Below are positions 28,579-38,280 of a DNA stretch of 64,000 bases, piece by piece. Every line of letters begins with the position of its first letter. The stretch's first letter is position 1. The translations under genes and the position numbers were made by a program. The stretch is from Ideonella_A sp963843805 (GTDB lineage: Bacteria; Pseudomonadota; Gammaproteobacteria; Burkholderiales; Burkholderiaceae_C). Below the pieces are notes generated by a model. The model did not search any database and was not told where the DNA came from. It was given only the letters and a program-made list of their open reading frames with translations. The stretch is taken from contig CAWJLY010000001.1 of the NCBI GenBank assembly GCA_963843805.1, positions 1,054,001-1,118,000 on the forward strand, given 5' to 3'.

Positions 28579-30081
28579 TCAAATCCGCCGATCAATCCCC
28601 TGCCAGTACGGCTCGCGCAATTTGCGCTTGAAGATCTTGCCGGTATCTTCGCGCGGCAGCTCGACGTGGAAGCTGACCACCGCCGGCACCTTGTAGCCGG
28701 CGATTCGCTCGCGCAGCCAGGCCTGCACGGCGGCGGCGTCGAGACCGGCATCGGCGACCGGCAACACCGCCGCCGCCAGTGCCTCACCGAACTCCGGGTC
28801 GGGTATGCCGAACACCGCGCAATCGGCCACACCCGGCATCATCTGCAACACCGCCTCGATCTCGGCGGGATAGATATTGACGCCGCCCGAGATCACCATG
28901 TCGGCCGACCGGTCGACGATGAACAGGAAGCCTTCATCGTCGAGATAGCCGATATCGCCCATCGTCAGGTAGCCGTCGCGCTCCATCGCACGGCGCGCCG
29001 AGTCACCCTGGTTGTAGCTGAAATCGGCCAGTTGATCGGGCTTCACATAGATCAATCCGGCCTCGCCGTGCGGCAACATTCGGCCGTCATCGCCGAGGAT
29101 TCGCAACTCGACACCGGGCAACGGCAGGCCAGCCGAGCCCGGCTTTCGCAAGGCCTGCTCGCTGGTCAACAGCGTCATGTAACTGAGTTCGCTCGACCCG
29201 TAGGCCTCGTGGATCACCGGGCCCCACCAATCGATCATCGCCCGCTTGACGTCGGGCGGGCAGGGCGAGCCGGTCGAACTGACGAAACGCAACGAGCTGA
29301 TGTCATGACGAGCGCGCACGTCTGCGGGCAGGCGCAGCAGCCGCACGTACATCGTCGGCACCAGATAGGCATGGCTGATGGCATGTTGCTCGATCAGCGC
29401 CAGCGTAGCCTCGGCATCGAAGCGCTCTTCGAGCACCAGCAAGCCGTCGTTTTGCGCCACCGCCATCGCGAACGAGTTAGGCGCACTGTGATAGATCGGG
29501 GCGCTGAGCAGCGCACGCATGTCCGGCTCGCAGCCAAGCACGCGCCGCATCCGATCGACGGTTCGCGCCGCCTGCTCGGGTGTGGCCGGCTGGCGGCGAA
29601 TTCCTTTCGGCCGACCGGTGGTGCCGGAGGTGTACAGCATCGCGCTGCGTGCGGTGGCCGCCACGCCGGCATCTGGCGCCGCGCCGTCGCGCAGCGTCGC
29701 CCAGCGTGGCCGGGCGGCGGCGGCCGCCGGAGAGCTGGCAGTGTCCGCATCGCCGGCCAGCAGTACCGGCAACGCAGCGGGCAGCGCATCGCCCAACCCG
29801 CGCCACAGCTGCGCATCGATGACCAGCATCCGGGCCTGACTGTCGTCGATGATGTGGCGCAATTCGTCGGCCTTGAAGTGCCAGTTGATGGGGCACCAGT
29901 AGGCGCCGATGGCCTTCGCCGCCAGCATCAGCTCGAGCAGTTCGGGCCCGTTTCGCATCATCAGTGCCAGCACGTCGCCATCGCGCAAGCCCTGGGCGCG
30001 CAAGGCACCGATCGAGCGCTTGATGCGTTGGTCGAAGTCGGCAGCGTCGATCTGCTGACGGCGAAACACCACGGTAGTCAT
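28579..30081 (-). CDS. Acyl-CoA synthetase (AMP-forming)
   Basis: The 500-residue protein belongs to the class I adenylate-forming enzymes. It has the P-loop LYTSGTTGRPKGI, the YGSSELSYM adenine motif, GDIGYLDDEGFLFIVDRSAD (A7), SGGVNIYPAEIE (A8 hinge) and the C-terminal catalytic Lys in EDTGKIFKRKLR. It activates a carboxylic acid, probably a fatty or aromatic acid, to its CoA ester. It converges on the molybdenum hydroxylase gene and is divergent from a second acyl-CoA synthetase. Intact frame. Confidence 0.9.
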   Translation of the reverse strand: MTTVVFRRQQIDAADFDQRIKRSIGALRAQGLRDGDVLALMMRNGPELLELMLAAKAIGAYWCPINWHFKADELRHIIDDSQARMLVIDAQLWRGLGDALPAALPVLLAGDADTASSPAAAAARPRWATLRDGAAPDAGVAATARSAMLYTSGTTGRPKGIRRQPATPEQAARTVDRMRRVLGCEPDMRALLSAPIYHSAPNSFAMAVAQNDGLLVLEERFDAEATLALIEQHAISHAYLVPTMYVRLLRLPADVRARHDISSLRFVSSTGSPCPPDVKRAMIDWWGPVIHEAYGSSELSYMTLLTSEQALRKPGSAGLPLPGVELRILGDDGRMLPHGEAGLIYVKPDQLADFSYNQGDSARRAMERDGYLTMGDIGYLDDEGFLFIVDRSADMVISGGVNIYPAEIEAVLQMMPGVADCAVFGIPDPEFGEALAAAVLPVADAGLDAAAVQAWLRERIAGYKVPAVVSFHVELPREDTGKIFKRKLREPYWQGIDRRI

Positions 30082-30246
30082 TGTCCGATCCTCTGCTGGA
30101 TGTCGAGCCGCCCGCTCTGCGCAGGGGGAACCCCCCTAGTTTGTCGCAGCATTTGCGGTTAACTTCGGTTTCGCCTTTTTTTCCACGACGACCCGATCGG
30201 CAAGATTTCCCCGGGCCGCGCATTGTCAGCCCCACAAGGACCCATC

Positions 30247-31941
30247 ATGGCCGCAATCGATCCGAAGCTGCTCGCGCTGCAGCGCCTCTATCACTGGGAA
30301 GAGACCGCACCCGATCGCGTCTGTCTGTCGCAGCCGATGGGCGGCGGATCGGTGATGGACATGACCTGGGCCCAGGTCGGCGACCAGGTTCGCCGGATGG
30401 CGACACACCTCAAATCGCAGGGCTGGGAGCCCGGCTCCAAGGTCGCGATCCTGTCCAAGAACTGCAGCTGGTGGCTGATGAGCGATCTGGCCATCTGGAT
30501 GGCCGGCCATGTTTCGGTGCCGCTTTATCCGACGCTGGCAGCCGAAACCGTCGGTCAGATCCTGGCCCACAGCGAAGCCAAGGCCTGTTTCATCGGCAAG
30601 CTCGACGACTGGACAAGCATGAAGCCCGGCGTGCCGGCCGACTGCCCTGCATCAGCTACCCGCTTGTCCCCGGCCGACGCGATCGGCGCCTATCCGGGCT
30701 GGGATTCGATCTGCCAGGCCAACGAGCCGATGCCCGGCGAGGTGGTTGCGCGGTGCTGACGAACTGGCCACTCTGATCTATACCTCCGGCACCACCGGCA
30801 TGCCCAAGGGCGTGATGCACAGCTTCGGCACCTTTGCCTGGGCGATCGACGCCGGCATCAAGCGGACCCAGATGGATTCGAACGACCGCATGTTGTCGTA
30901 TCTGCCGCTGGCCCACGTGGTCGAACGCGTGCTGGTCGAACACGGCTGGCTGCATACCGGCTTTCACATCTTTTTCGCCGAATCGCTGGAAACCTTTGCC
31001 GCCGATCTGCAGCGCGCGCGGCCGACCATCTTTTTCTCGGTGCCGCGCCTGTGGGTCAAATTCCAGCAGGGCATTCACCACAAGTTGCCGCCGGCCAAAC
31101 TCGATCTGCTGTTGTCGATACCGGTCATCAGCGGCGTGATCCGGCGCAAGGTGCTGACCGGCCTCGGCCTGGACCAATGCCGCTTTGCCGCCGGCGGTGC
31201 GGCGCCGATGCCGGTTGCACTGCTCGGCTGGTATCGCCGGCTCGGCCTGCCGATCAACGAGGGCTACGGCATGACCGAAAACCTGGCGGTGTCGCACCTG
31301 ACGCTGAGCCGGCCAGAACCAGGAAGGCACGGTCGGCCCGCAGTACGATGGCGTCAGACCCGGATCGACCCAGCAAAGCGGCGAGGTCCAGATGCGCAGC
31401 CCGGCGCTGATGCTCGGCTACTACAAGGAGCCCGAAAAGACCCAGGAGGCCATTCACCGCCGACGGCTGGCTGCGCACCGGCGACAAGGGCAGCATCGAT
31501 TCGGCAGGCCTGCTGCGAATCACCGGCCGCGTCAAGGATCTGTTCAAGACCAGCAAGGGCAAATATGTGTCGCCGGCGCCGATCGAGGACAAGCTCGGCG
31601 CACACGAAGCCATCGAGGCCTGCGTCGTGGCCGGCGCCAACCTGGGCCAGCCGCTGGGAATCGCGATGCTCAATGCCGACGCCATGGCCCGCGCTGCCGA
31701 CTCCGGCGCCAAGGCCGAACTGGAAAAATCGCTGGCCGAGCATATCCAGGCCATCAACGCCAAACTCGACCCGCACGAGCGTCTGATGTGTGTGGTGGTG
31801 GTGCGTGAACCGTGGACGGTCGAAAACGGCGTGATCACGCCAACCTTCAAGATCAAGCGCAATCGGATCGAAGAGTTGTACGCTGCCAACTTCGAAAAAT
31901 GGGAGGCGTCGGGCAAAAAGGTGATCTGGGACGGGGCCTGA
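30247..31941 (+). CDS. Long-chain acyl-CoA synthetase (FAA1-like), several indels
   Basis: The ATG at 30247 begins MAAIDPKLLALQRLYHWEE. Successive frames give a complete long-chain enzyme of about 565 residues: YTSGTTGMPKGVMHSFG (P-loop), LPLAHVVERV, NEGYGMTENLAVSH, then GYYKEPEKTQEA, LRTGDKGSID, ITGRVKDLFKTSKGKYVSPA and the end TPTFKIKRNRIEELY. The shifts lie near 30645 and 30675 (a compensating pair), 30752, 31312-31380, 31455 and 31480. Eukaryote-like FAA1 sequence suggests membrane-associated fatty-acid activation. The order of motifs argues for an intact gene with sequence errors. Confidence 0.83.
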
Positions 31942-32123
31942 TCGCGGTCAACCGTGCAAAAGTGGCGCATTTCTCCAGCCGGGTGGCAACAACCATCAAG
32001 CTGCGCGAGTTTGGCGTCGATAAACCTGCAATGGAGAGTGGGTGCGTCGCACAGGCCGAGCGCAACGGATGCAGCCCGTCTTCAGGCCAGGGGTCGGCAG
32101 CCGACCTCGCAGGAGACGCCCGA

Positions 32124-32348
32124 ATGACTACCCGACTTGTCGATTCCTTGCCCGAAGCATCAGACTACGAACTGCGCTTCGACTCCTTGTTCATCGAAGG
32201 CCGCGGGCTGGCCTTCCCCTGCGATTCCAGCGGCGAGGTTTTCCTCGACCGCCTGAGTGAACGCGCTCGCAACAATTATCTGTACGCTCGCGCCGTCATC
32301 GGCCGCGAATATCGCAGCCCGCTGGTGCGACAACGCGACGTTCACTGA
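32124..32348 (+). CDS. Small conserved protein, unknown function (74 aa)
   Basis: An ATG at 32124 preceded by CAGGAGACGCCCGA, a good ribosome binding site, opens a 74-residue acidic-basic mixed protein. From memory, similar short proteins with FDSLFxxGRGLAFPCD and NNYLYARAVIGREY patterns are frequent in Burkholderiales genomes, usually as lone genes. No signal peptide, membrane segment or metal motif is seen. It is most likely a real cytoplasmic protein; function unknown. Confidence 0.6.
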   Translation: MTTRLVDSLPEASDYELRFDSLFIEGRGLAFPCDSSGEVFLDRLSERARNNYLYARAVIGREYRSPLVRQRDVH

Positions 32349-32398
32349 CCTGCGGCTGAGTCCGATACCCGACCGGCCGTCAGGGCAGATGCACCCGC

Positions 32399-32896
32399 TC
32401 AGTTGTTGAGCAGGATCTGCAGAATCAAACCGGTCGTGATTGCCGCGAGCACGTAGTTGCCGCCGGTTTGCACCCATTGATAGCCGCGAGGTGGCGCATT
32501 CAGATGATGCCCCTGCCAGTTTTCGACCACGAATTGGCGGCCACGGTACTGAGGTGCCAGATAAGTGTCGCGTCGCAAGTCGTGGCTCGGGCCAACACCG
32601 CGCCACTCGTTGCGCTGCTCGCGGTAGCCGCCTCGCTGGTTGTAGGCATGGTTGCCGCGTCCGCTATCCGGCTCGACATGCTGGCGCACGCCGTTGCGCT
32701 GGTCGCGGTTGTTGTCCCAGCGGCGGGCACGGTCGTCTCGCTGGTTGCGCTCACTGCGATCAGGCCCGGCACGCCACTCCGCCTGACGATCATTGCGACC
32801 GGACAGGCCGTGGTCGCGCTCTTGCGCCGAAGCGATCCCACCCGAACCCATCGAGAGTGCGAGCAGTGTGACGCCGATGCTGCGGAAGCTTTTCAT
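32399..32896 (-). CDS. RcnB-family periplasmic protein
   Basis: The 165-residue product has a signal peptide (about 1-24, cleaved after IASAQ), a long Arg/Asp/Asn/Gly-rich disordered middle, and the RcnB-type C-terminal domain: APQYRGRQFVVENWQGHHL, PPRGYQWVQTGGNYVL and a hydrophobic end AAITTGLILQILL. RcnB of Escherichia coli limits nickel/cobalt efflux, but most members in this family are uncharacterised. No rcnA-like efflux gene is present here, so a metal role is not shown by context. Confidence 0.82.
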   Translation of the reverse strand: MKSFRSIGVTLLALSMGSGGIASAQERDHGLSGRNDRQAEWRAGPDRSERNQRDDRARRWDNNRDQRNGVRQHVEPDSGRGNHAYNQRGGYREQRNEWRGVGPSHDLRRDTYLAPQYRGRQFVVENWQGHHLNAPPRGYQWVQTGGNYVLAAITTGLILQILLNN

Positions 32897-33084
32897 GGAA
32901 GTTCTCCGTTGTTGACCAGGTGAGCGAGGCTGGTCGATACAACGCGATCACCACGTCAGCGGGTGACCGCTTTACCGCAGGTTTACAGTCCCTCGCTTCG
33001 GCCGTCAGACAGCAATGCCATCCGATCGGCACGGTGACGCCAACAGACCGACTCCTCGCGACCCAACGCGAGCGGCCTGCTGCT

Positions 33085-33849
33085 TCAGCGCTTGCTCAAG
33101 GTCATCAGGATGTCGGCATACCAGGCGCAGTTCAGCCCCAGCGTCTCGTCCTGGCCTTGTTCGCGGTTGGCCATGTCCAGGCTTGCCGAATGCACACCCA
33201 GCAACTTCCAGGGCAGTTCACCAGCGTCCAGCGCCAGATCCCGCATGACCACCGGCGCACCGCTGGTGCCGCGGTGCGTGCGGGCATCGGTCAGGAAGAA
33301 GCCCTTGCCCTGGAAGCGGATGCCGAACGCCGAAGCGATCACGCTCTGCCGCACGACCGGCAGGTTGTAGACGGTGTCGTGAAAGCCGAGCGGGAAGCCG
33401 AGGATCAGCACCGAACTGCCCACCCCGACCGATGCCGGTGCGGTCAGCAGATGGCTGGGCGTGAAGGCGTGCAATACGGCGGCCTTGGGCAGTGCCGCCC
33501 GGTCGATCTCCAGCATCGCCACATCGATCTCGCCGCCGCTGTCCCTGCCTTGCCGCCACATGGCCTTGCCGTCACGGTAGGTCAGCATCGACATCGTGCT
33601 CGATCTCGTGAGGTCGGTGCGGCTGGTGTGCAGCTTGATCTCGATGCGGTTCGGAAAGTGTTTGGTCGGCTCGTCGATCAGCACGTGCCGACTCGTGACC
33701 AGCCACAAGCGGCCGTCGCGCTCGAAGAAGAAACCGCTGGCATTGGTGAGCCCCCGGGCATGCTCGAAGGTGGCGACGTGAGCCGCGCTGAAGAACAGCG
33801 AATCGATCGCGGGCGGAGCAGGCGGCGTTACCGGTGTGGGGGATGGCAT
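33085..33849 (-). CDS. Trypsin-like serine protease domain protein
   Basis: The 254-residue protein has a chymotrypsin-like triad: His in TSRHVLID, Asp in EIDVAMLEID and Ser in HRGTSGAPVVM. The GTSGAP form is common in bacterial trypsin-like peptidases used for processing or signalling. The N-terminus is a Pro/Thr-rich segment (MPSPTPVTPPAPPAIDSLF) rather than a signal peptide, so the enzyme appears cytoplasmic or is exported by an unseen route. There is no PDZ domain, unlike Deg proteases. It stands alone between an RcnB-like gene and a TonB receptor gene. Confidence 0.8.
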   Translation of the reverse strand: MPSPTPVTPPAPPAIDSLFFSAAHVATFEHARGLTNASGFFFERDGRLWLVTSRHVLIDEPTKHFPNRIEIKLHTSRTDLTRSSTMSMLTYRDGKAMWRQGRDSGGEIDVAMLEIDRAALPKAAVLHAFTPSHLLTAPASVGVGSSVLILGFPLGFHDTVYNLPVVRQSVIASAFGIRFQGKGFFLTDARTHRGTSGAPVVMRDLALDAGELPWKLLGVHSASLDMANREQGQDETLGLNCAWYADILMTLSKR

Positions 33850-34000
33850 GGCAGGCCGATTGTCACCGACACGCGCCGCAACCGGCCTGCAGTCCGCCGA
33901 TCATGGCCGCCAGACTGCGCAGCCATCGAAGTGCGACCGTTCCCTCAGGCTGCCGCATTGGTCACCGGTGCTTTTGGCGAAACGGTCGGTGCCCGCACGC

Positions 34001-36181
34001 CTAGAACGGCTGCGTCCAACGCGCACTGACAAGCAGTGTGCGTGCTGCCGCGGGTTCGAAAAAACGCCGGTTGGCCTCGTTGACGATGACGCTGCCGACG
34101 ATACGCCGGCCGGTCAGGTTGTCGACCCGCCCGAGCAGCTCGATCCGACCCGGGCCGATGTCGTGCCCCCACAAGGCACGCAGCGCGAGCAGTCCATGGC
34201 CGGCAGCGAAGTCGCTGTTGGCGTCGTCGACCGGCAGCCTGCCCTGCGCAGTCGCCTCCAGCGCCAGCTGGATCGCCGGCGTCGGCTGCCAGCCGATCTC
34301 GGCATAGCCGCGCGTCCTCACCGTGCCGGCGATCCGATTGCCGGCCGGCACCAGCAGTGGGTCGAGATAAGTCGCGTCGAGGTAGGTCAGCGCAGCCTGC
34401 ACGCGCCAGTCCGGTGCCAGGCGCCAGCGCAGGTCGATCTCGGCGCCGCGGCGCAGGGTGCGGCCGACGTTGCTGAAAGTCGTGCGCCCGCCGCTGTTGC
34501 TGCTGACACCGATCTCGTCATCGCTGCGCGCGTCGAACAGCGCGAGGTCGAGCGACATCCCGCCGGCGGACGGTCGCCACTTGGCGCCGAGCTCGGCCTG
34601 GCGGCTGGTCTGCGCGCGCAGACCAGCGTTGAAGCCCGCTCCGCCGTCCGGCCGATAGGCCAGTTCATTGAAGGTCGGCGACTCGAAGCCGCGCGCCAGA
34701 CTCAGGTAAAAATTCAGGTCGCTGTGCACGCGCCATTGCAAGGCCGCGACCGGATTGTTGTAGCGGTAGACCAGACGTCCCGAGTCATCACCATTGCCGG
34801 CAACGATGTAGCGGTCGGCCGAGCTGAAGTCGACTCGCCCGCGACGAACGCCCAGCGTCGCTGTCCAGTCGCGCGCCAGGTCGACTTCGGCTTGCGCGTA
34901 GACGGCTTGGCCATCGATGCGATTGAGCTCGTCGCGGCGCAGCGCGCCGGTCACGCCCAGAACGCGCTGCGTGCCGCTGCCGGTGAAATTCTGAAAGCCG
35001 CGGCGGTCCTCGCGGCTGGTGTCACGGCTGGTGCCGGCCACCAGTTGCAGATTGCGCTCACCGGCCAGTGCCCAGCGCCACAGCAGGCGCGCGTCGAGCC
35101 CCTGGTAGCGACGGTCGAAGTCGATCACGCCACCGGGGCTGGTCGGCGCGGTCTGCGCCGTGTCGGGAATCGATTGCCACTGCGTCACCGAACGCTTGCC
35201 GGCATAAACGGCGAGCTGGCTCTCGCGCAGCGCGCCGCTGCCATCGAAGAGATGGCGCCAACTGGCGCCGGCCTGGTCTTGCCAGGTGTTCTTGCGCGTG
35301 TTGTAGCGAAAGGCTTGCCCGGGCTGTGTCTGCGGCAAGGCCACGCCAGCGGTCTGGTCGGGGTCGACCTCGAACTGCGCCCGGGTCAGGCCCAGCGGGT
35401 CCAGTGCCGGCTGGTTGATCGAGTTCAGGACCACCACAACGCGATCGTTGGCGCCATCCCAGCCGAGCCGAATGTTGCCCAGCGTGCGCTCGGCACTGCT
35501 CTGCGGGCGAAAGCCGTCGGTCTGGAAGTTGGAGACCTGGGCGCGCAGGCTGAAGCCGCCGCCCAGTGGTGCGGCGATGCCGACGCGCCACTGCTGCAGG
35601 CCGTCGCTGCCGCGGTCGAGGCCGAACGAGAGCTGGCGCGCTTTCGGCGTCGCGCTGACGAGCGAAATCACACCGCCCGATCCATTGCCGTACAGCGCCG
35701 AAAACGGCCCGCGCAACACTTCGATACGTTGCGCACCGGCGAGGTCGAAATTGGCCACCTGGCCCTGGCCGTCGGGGCCGCTGGCCGGGATGCCGTCGGC
35801 CACCAGCCGCAACCCACGCACACCGAAGCTGGCGCGGGCGCCGAAGCCGCGCGAGTTGATTTGCAGGTCCTGCGCGTAGTTGTTGCGGTTGTTGACGATG
35901 AGCCCGGGAACGCGCGACAGCACCTCGGACAGGTTGACCATCGGCCCGGCGGCGCGCAGCGCGTCGCCGTCGACGACGCTGATTGCGTAGGGTGTGTCAA
36001 AGGCGCGGCCCTCGGCGCCGCTGGCGGTGATGACAACCGTCTGCAACGGCACCACGGTCTGTGCCAGCACGGGCCCGGCCAGGCCGGCGGCGATGGCCAG
36101 ACAGCTGGCTCGCAATACAGGAAGGTGCGGCTTCGCGTTTGATCGAGGCAAGCCATGCGGCATGTTTCTGGATGTCGTCAT
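34001..36181 (-). CDS. TonB-dependent outer-membrane receptor
   Basis: The protein of about 726 residues has a signal peptide ending in GPVLAQ, a TonB-box-like TVVITASG at the mature N-terminus, a plug domain (NLSEVLSRVPGLIVNN, QINSRGFGARASFGVRG, RIEVLRGPFSALYGNGS) and a 22-strand barrel ending in aromatic SARWTQPF. ATGs at 36220, 36181 and 36163 are possible starts; none has a strong ribosome binding site. Such receptors import siderophores, heme, cobalamin or sugars. No linked uptake genes or regulator reveal the ligand. The GRA-rich plug is of the PupB/FecA-like general type. Confidence 0.87.
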   Translation of the reverse strand: MTTSRNMPHGLPRSNAKPHLPVLRASCLAIAAGLAGPVLAQTVVPLQTVVITASGAEGRAFDTPYAISVVDGDALRAAGPMVNLSEVLSRVPGLIVNNRNNYAQDLQINSRGFGARASFGVRGLRLVADGIPASGPDGQGQVANFDLAGAQRIEVLRGPFSALYGNGSGGVISLVSATPKARQLSFGLDRGSDGLQQWRVGIAAPLGGGFSLRAQVSNFQTDGFRPQSSAERTLGNIRLGWDGANDRVVVVLNSINQPALDPLGLTRAQFEVDPDQTAGVALPQTQPGQAFRYNTRKNTWQDQAGASWRHLFDGSGALRESQLAVYAGKRSVTQWQSIPDTAQTAPTSPGGVIDFDRRYQGLDARLLWRWALAGERNLQLVAGTSRDTSREDRRGFQNFTGSGTQRVLGVTGALRRDELNRIDGQAVYAQAEVDLARDWTATLGVRRGRVDFSSADRYIVAGNGDDSGRLVYRYNNPVAALQWRVHSDLNFYLSLARGFESPTFNELAYRPDGGAGFNAGLRAQTSRQAELGAKWRPSAGGMSLDLALFDARSDDEIGVSSNSGGRTTFSNVGRTLRRGAEIDLRWRLAPDWRVQAALTYLDATYLDPLLVPAGNRIAGTVRTRGYAEIGWQPTPAIQLALEATAQGRLPVDDANSDFAAGHGLLALRALWGHDIGPGRIELLGRVDNLTGRRIVGSVIVNEANRRFFEPAAARTLLVSARWTQPF

Positions 36182-36309
36182 CAAAAAGAGGTTGGGGGCA
36201 GCATTTGATAGCGTGCTCACCGCCGGAATATCTGGGCAGCGATTTCAGCACGCAGGTGGGCGATCGGGCTGACAGAAGAAGTTCGAAGGCGCCATTGACG
36301 ATACGATCG

Positions 36310-36534
36310 GTGCGCGTCAATTTTCATGGCACGCCAGGTTCGGTATCGCATCCCGGTGAAATCCTCGCCGAGGAATTTCTGATACCGATGACCCTCACCA
36401 AGTACCGCCTCGCAAAGAGTATCGGCGTCTCGCAGCGCAGACGATGTCTTGCTGATGGACCGCGAGCCGGTCGGCGTCTGCTGGTCACTTCACGCTCATC
36501 GCTTTCCTGCAGACTCTTTCGGGGCCGGTTGTGA
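36310..36534 (+). pseudogene. HigA-like antitoxin remnant
   Basis: A short frame contains VSHPGEILAEEFLIPM and LTKYRLAKSIGVSQRR, the N-terminal half of HigA/VapI-type helix-turn-helix antitoxins. After SQRR the family text is lost, and the following frames give no proper second half (residual matches to ALRFL-like text are doubtful). The start is a GTG at best. No HigB toxin frame precedes it. I read it as a decayed antitoxin fragment between the TonB receptor and ackA; a single indel damaging a solitary antitoxin is the alternative. Confidence 0.5.
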
Positions 36535-36556
36535 TCCTGTCCGCAGAGCGGTGTGG

Positions 36557-37750
36557 TCATGGTGCCAGCGCTGCGGTGTGCCGGGCGATCTGCTCGTCCT
36601 CCAGCGACGGCATCACGAACACCCGGCAGTTCGACTCGCTTGTGCTGATCGGATTGACCAGCGCACGATGGCGCGCCTCATCGAGTTGCACACCCAGCGA
36701 TGACAGCCCGTTGCAGATTTCGGATCGCACCGCAGCGTCGTTTTCACCGATGCCGCCGGTGAAGACGATCGCGTCGACACCATCCAGCGCCGCAGCCAGC
36801 GCCGCCAGCTGTTTGCGTACGGTGTAGCAGAACATGCGAATGGCCAGCGCGGCAGCTGGATTCGACGCCGCTGCGCCGTGCAACAAACGCATGTCACCGC
36901 CCAGACCGGAAATGCCGGTCAGGCCGCTGCGGTGGTCGACCAGGTCTTCCAGCATCGCGGCGTCGAAGCCCTGGTGGCGAGCCAAGTAGACCAGCACACC
37001 GGGATCGAGATCGCCGCTGCGGCTGCCCATGATCAGGCCGCCGCTCGGCGTCAGGCCCATGCTGGTGTCGATGGACACGCCATCTCGCACCGCGGTCACG
37101 CTGGCGCCGTTGCCCAGATGGGCAATCAGCAGTCGGCTTGGCAAGGGCCCGTGCGGGCGCTGCGCCAGCTGCTGCACGATCGATTCGCAAGACAGGCCAT
37201 GGAAGCCGTAGCGCTGGATGCCGAGCTCGCGCAGCGCCAGCGGCAATGCCAGCGTGCGTGCCTCCTCGGGCATGCGGGCGTGAAAGACGGTATCGAAGCA
37301 GGCTACCTGCGGCAGGCCCGCAAACTGTGCCAGCGCCGCCTGGATTACCGACAGCGTTGCGGCCATGTGCAGCGGTGCAAAGGCCTGGGCGGTTTCCAGC
37401 TGGCGCAAGACCGCCGCATCGATTCGGCAATGCTCGCGCAAGGCCGGCCCGCCGTGCACGACCCGGTGTCCGATGGCTTGCGGAGCCGGCGCGTCACGCT
37501 CGGTCAACAGGCGGCCGATGCGGGCGACCACCGCTTGCACGTCGGGCAGCGGCAGTTGCTCGCTGCACACCGTCTGGCCCGCCCCGTCTTCGGCGCGGAA
37601 CTCGCTGGTGTCGCTGCCGACGCCTCGCGCCTCACCATTGAGCAGGGTGGCCCGTGTCGAACCCAGTTCATAGAGGCCGAACTTGAGCGAGGACGAGCCG
37701 CTGTTTAGCGCCAGCACAAACGTCGGCAGGGTTTTTGCAGGACTGGACAT
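36557..37750 (-). CDS. ackA: Acetate kinase
   Basis: The 397-residue product has all ASKHA acetate kinase signatures: VLALNSGSSSLKFGLY at the N-terminus, GHRVVHGG (substrate His), YGFHGLS, AHLGNGASVTAV (phosphate loop), DTSMGLTPSGGLIMGSRSG and IVFTGGIGEND. It interconverts acetate + ATP and acetyl phosphate + ADP. No pta gene is adjacent, which is unusual because ackA and pta usually neighbour each other. The frame is intact, and the start at 37750 follows no strong ribosome binding site. Confidence 0.95.
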   Translation of the reverse strand: MSSPAKTLPTFVLALNSGSSSLKFGLYELGSTRATLLNGEARGVGSDTSEFRAEDGAGQTVCSEQLPLPDVQAVVARIGRLLTERDAPAPQAIGHRVVHGGPALREHCRIDAAVLRQLETAQAFAPLHMAATLSVIQAALAQFAGLPQVACFDTVFHARMPEEARTLALPLALRELGIQRYGFHGLSCESIVQQLAQRPHGPLPSRLLIAHLGNGASVTAVRDGVSIDTSMGLTPSGGLIMGSRSGDLDPGVLVYLARHQGFDAAMLEDLVDHRSGLTGISGLGGDMRLLHGAAASNPAAALAIRMFCYTVRKQLAALAAALDGVDAIVFTGGIGENDAAVRSEICNGLSSLGVQLDEARHRALVNPISTSESNCRVFVMPSLEDEQIARHTAALAP

Positions 37751-37981
37751 TCAGGTCATTTCCGGGTCAGGTGTGGAATCATCTCAGCAAACCCGGATCT
37801 CCGGCCAGTCCCGCCTCGAGGGCAGCCTTCAGTTGTGGCAGCTTGACCGCCCTGGAGCAGCCGGTGCCAGCGCGGCGACCGGCGAGCTGATCAGGATGGG
37901 CGCGATTTCGCTTCGCTTGCATCTGCAGCCTGCCGCGCGAGATCGGTGAGATCAATCGCTTGCGGCTAGCCAATCCGCCGG

Positions 37982-38030
37982 TTGGCAAATCGGTCCGATT
38001 CCGTTAGTATTACCTCGTAATACTTGGAGA
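37982..38030 (+). promoter_or_regulatory. vapBC promoter with overlapping palindromic operator
   Basis: TTGGCA (37982-37987) and TAGTAT (38005-38010) form a -35/-10 pair with exactly 17 bp between them. The -10 lies inside a perfect inverted repeat with 8-base arms, AGTATTAC (38006-38013) and GTAATACT (38017-38024), around CTC. A ribosome binding site GGAGA (38026-38030) follows, 4 bases before the ATG. An operator over the -10 is what an autoregulating VapB/VapC complex would need. Confidence 0.8.
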
Positions 38031-38034
38031 TTCA

Positions 38035-38280
38035 ATGGAAGTCACGTCGGTCACCAGCAAGGGACAGGTCACCATCCCGAAGGAGTTGCGCCAACAGCTC
38101 GGCATTCGGCAGGGCAGCCGTATCGAATTTTCGTTGGTCGGCGATCACGTCGAGATGCGGGTTCGGAGTTCGCCTTCTGACGAGTCCCGCAGCGGGTTCG
38201 GCATGCTCAAGAGCCGGCGCACCACCGTGCCGACGGACTTCGATCCCGCCGTGTTGGTCAAGCGGGCACTCAAGCGATGA
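38035..38280 (+). CDS. vapB: AbrB/MazE-type antitoxin (VapB)
   Basis: The 81-residue protein opens with VTSKGQVTIPKELRQQLGI, the swapped-hairpin AbrB/SpoVT DNA-binding domain. The C-terminal half (about 50-81) would bind and neutralise the toxin. It overlaps the vapC start by 4 bases (ATGA), so the pair is translationally coupled. A palindromic operator lies just upstream. A complete, intact antitoxin. Confidence 0.9.
   Translation: MEVTSVTSKGQVTIPKELRQQLGIRQGSRIEFSLVGDHVEMRVRSSPSDESRSGFGMLKSRRTTVPTDFDPAVLVKRALKR

Noticed and set aside
33836..36142. A 768-codon open frame on the plus strand opposite the TonB receptor gene
   Set aside because: It is antisense to a clear receptor gene in high-GC DNA, has no recognisable domain and is full of Ala/Arg/Gly typical of shadow frames.
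37779..37988. A 69-codon minus-strand frame between ackA and vapB
   Set aside because: No start with a ribosome binding site, no family resemblance, and it overlaps the vapBC promoter; considered chance.
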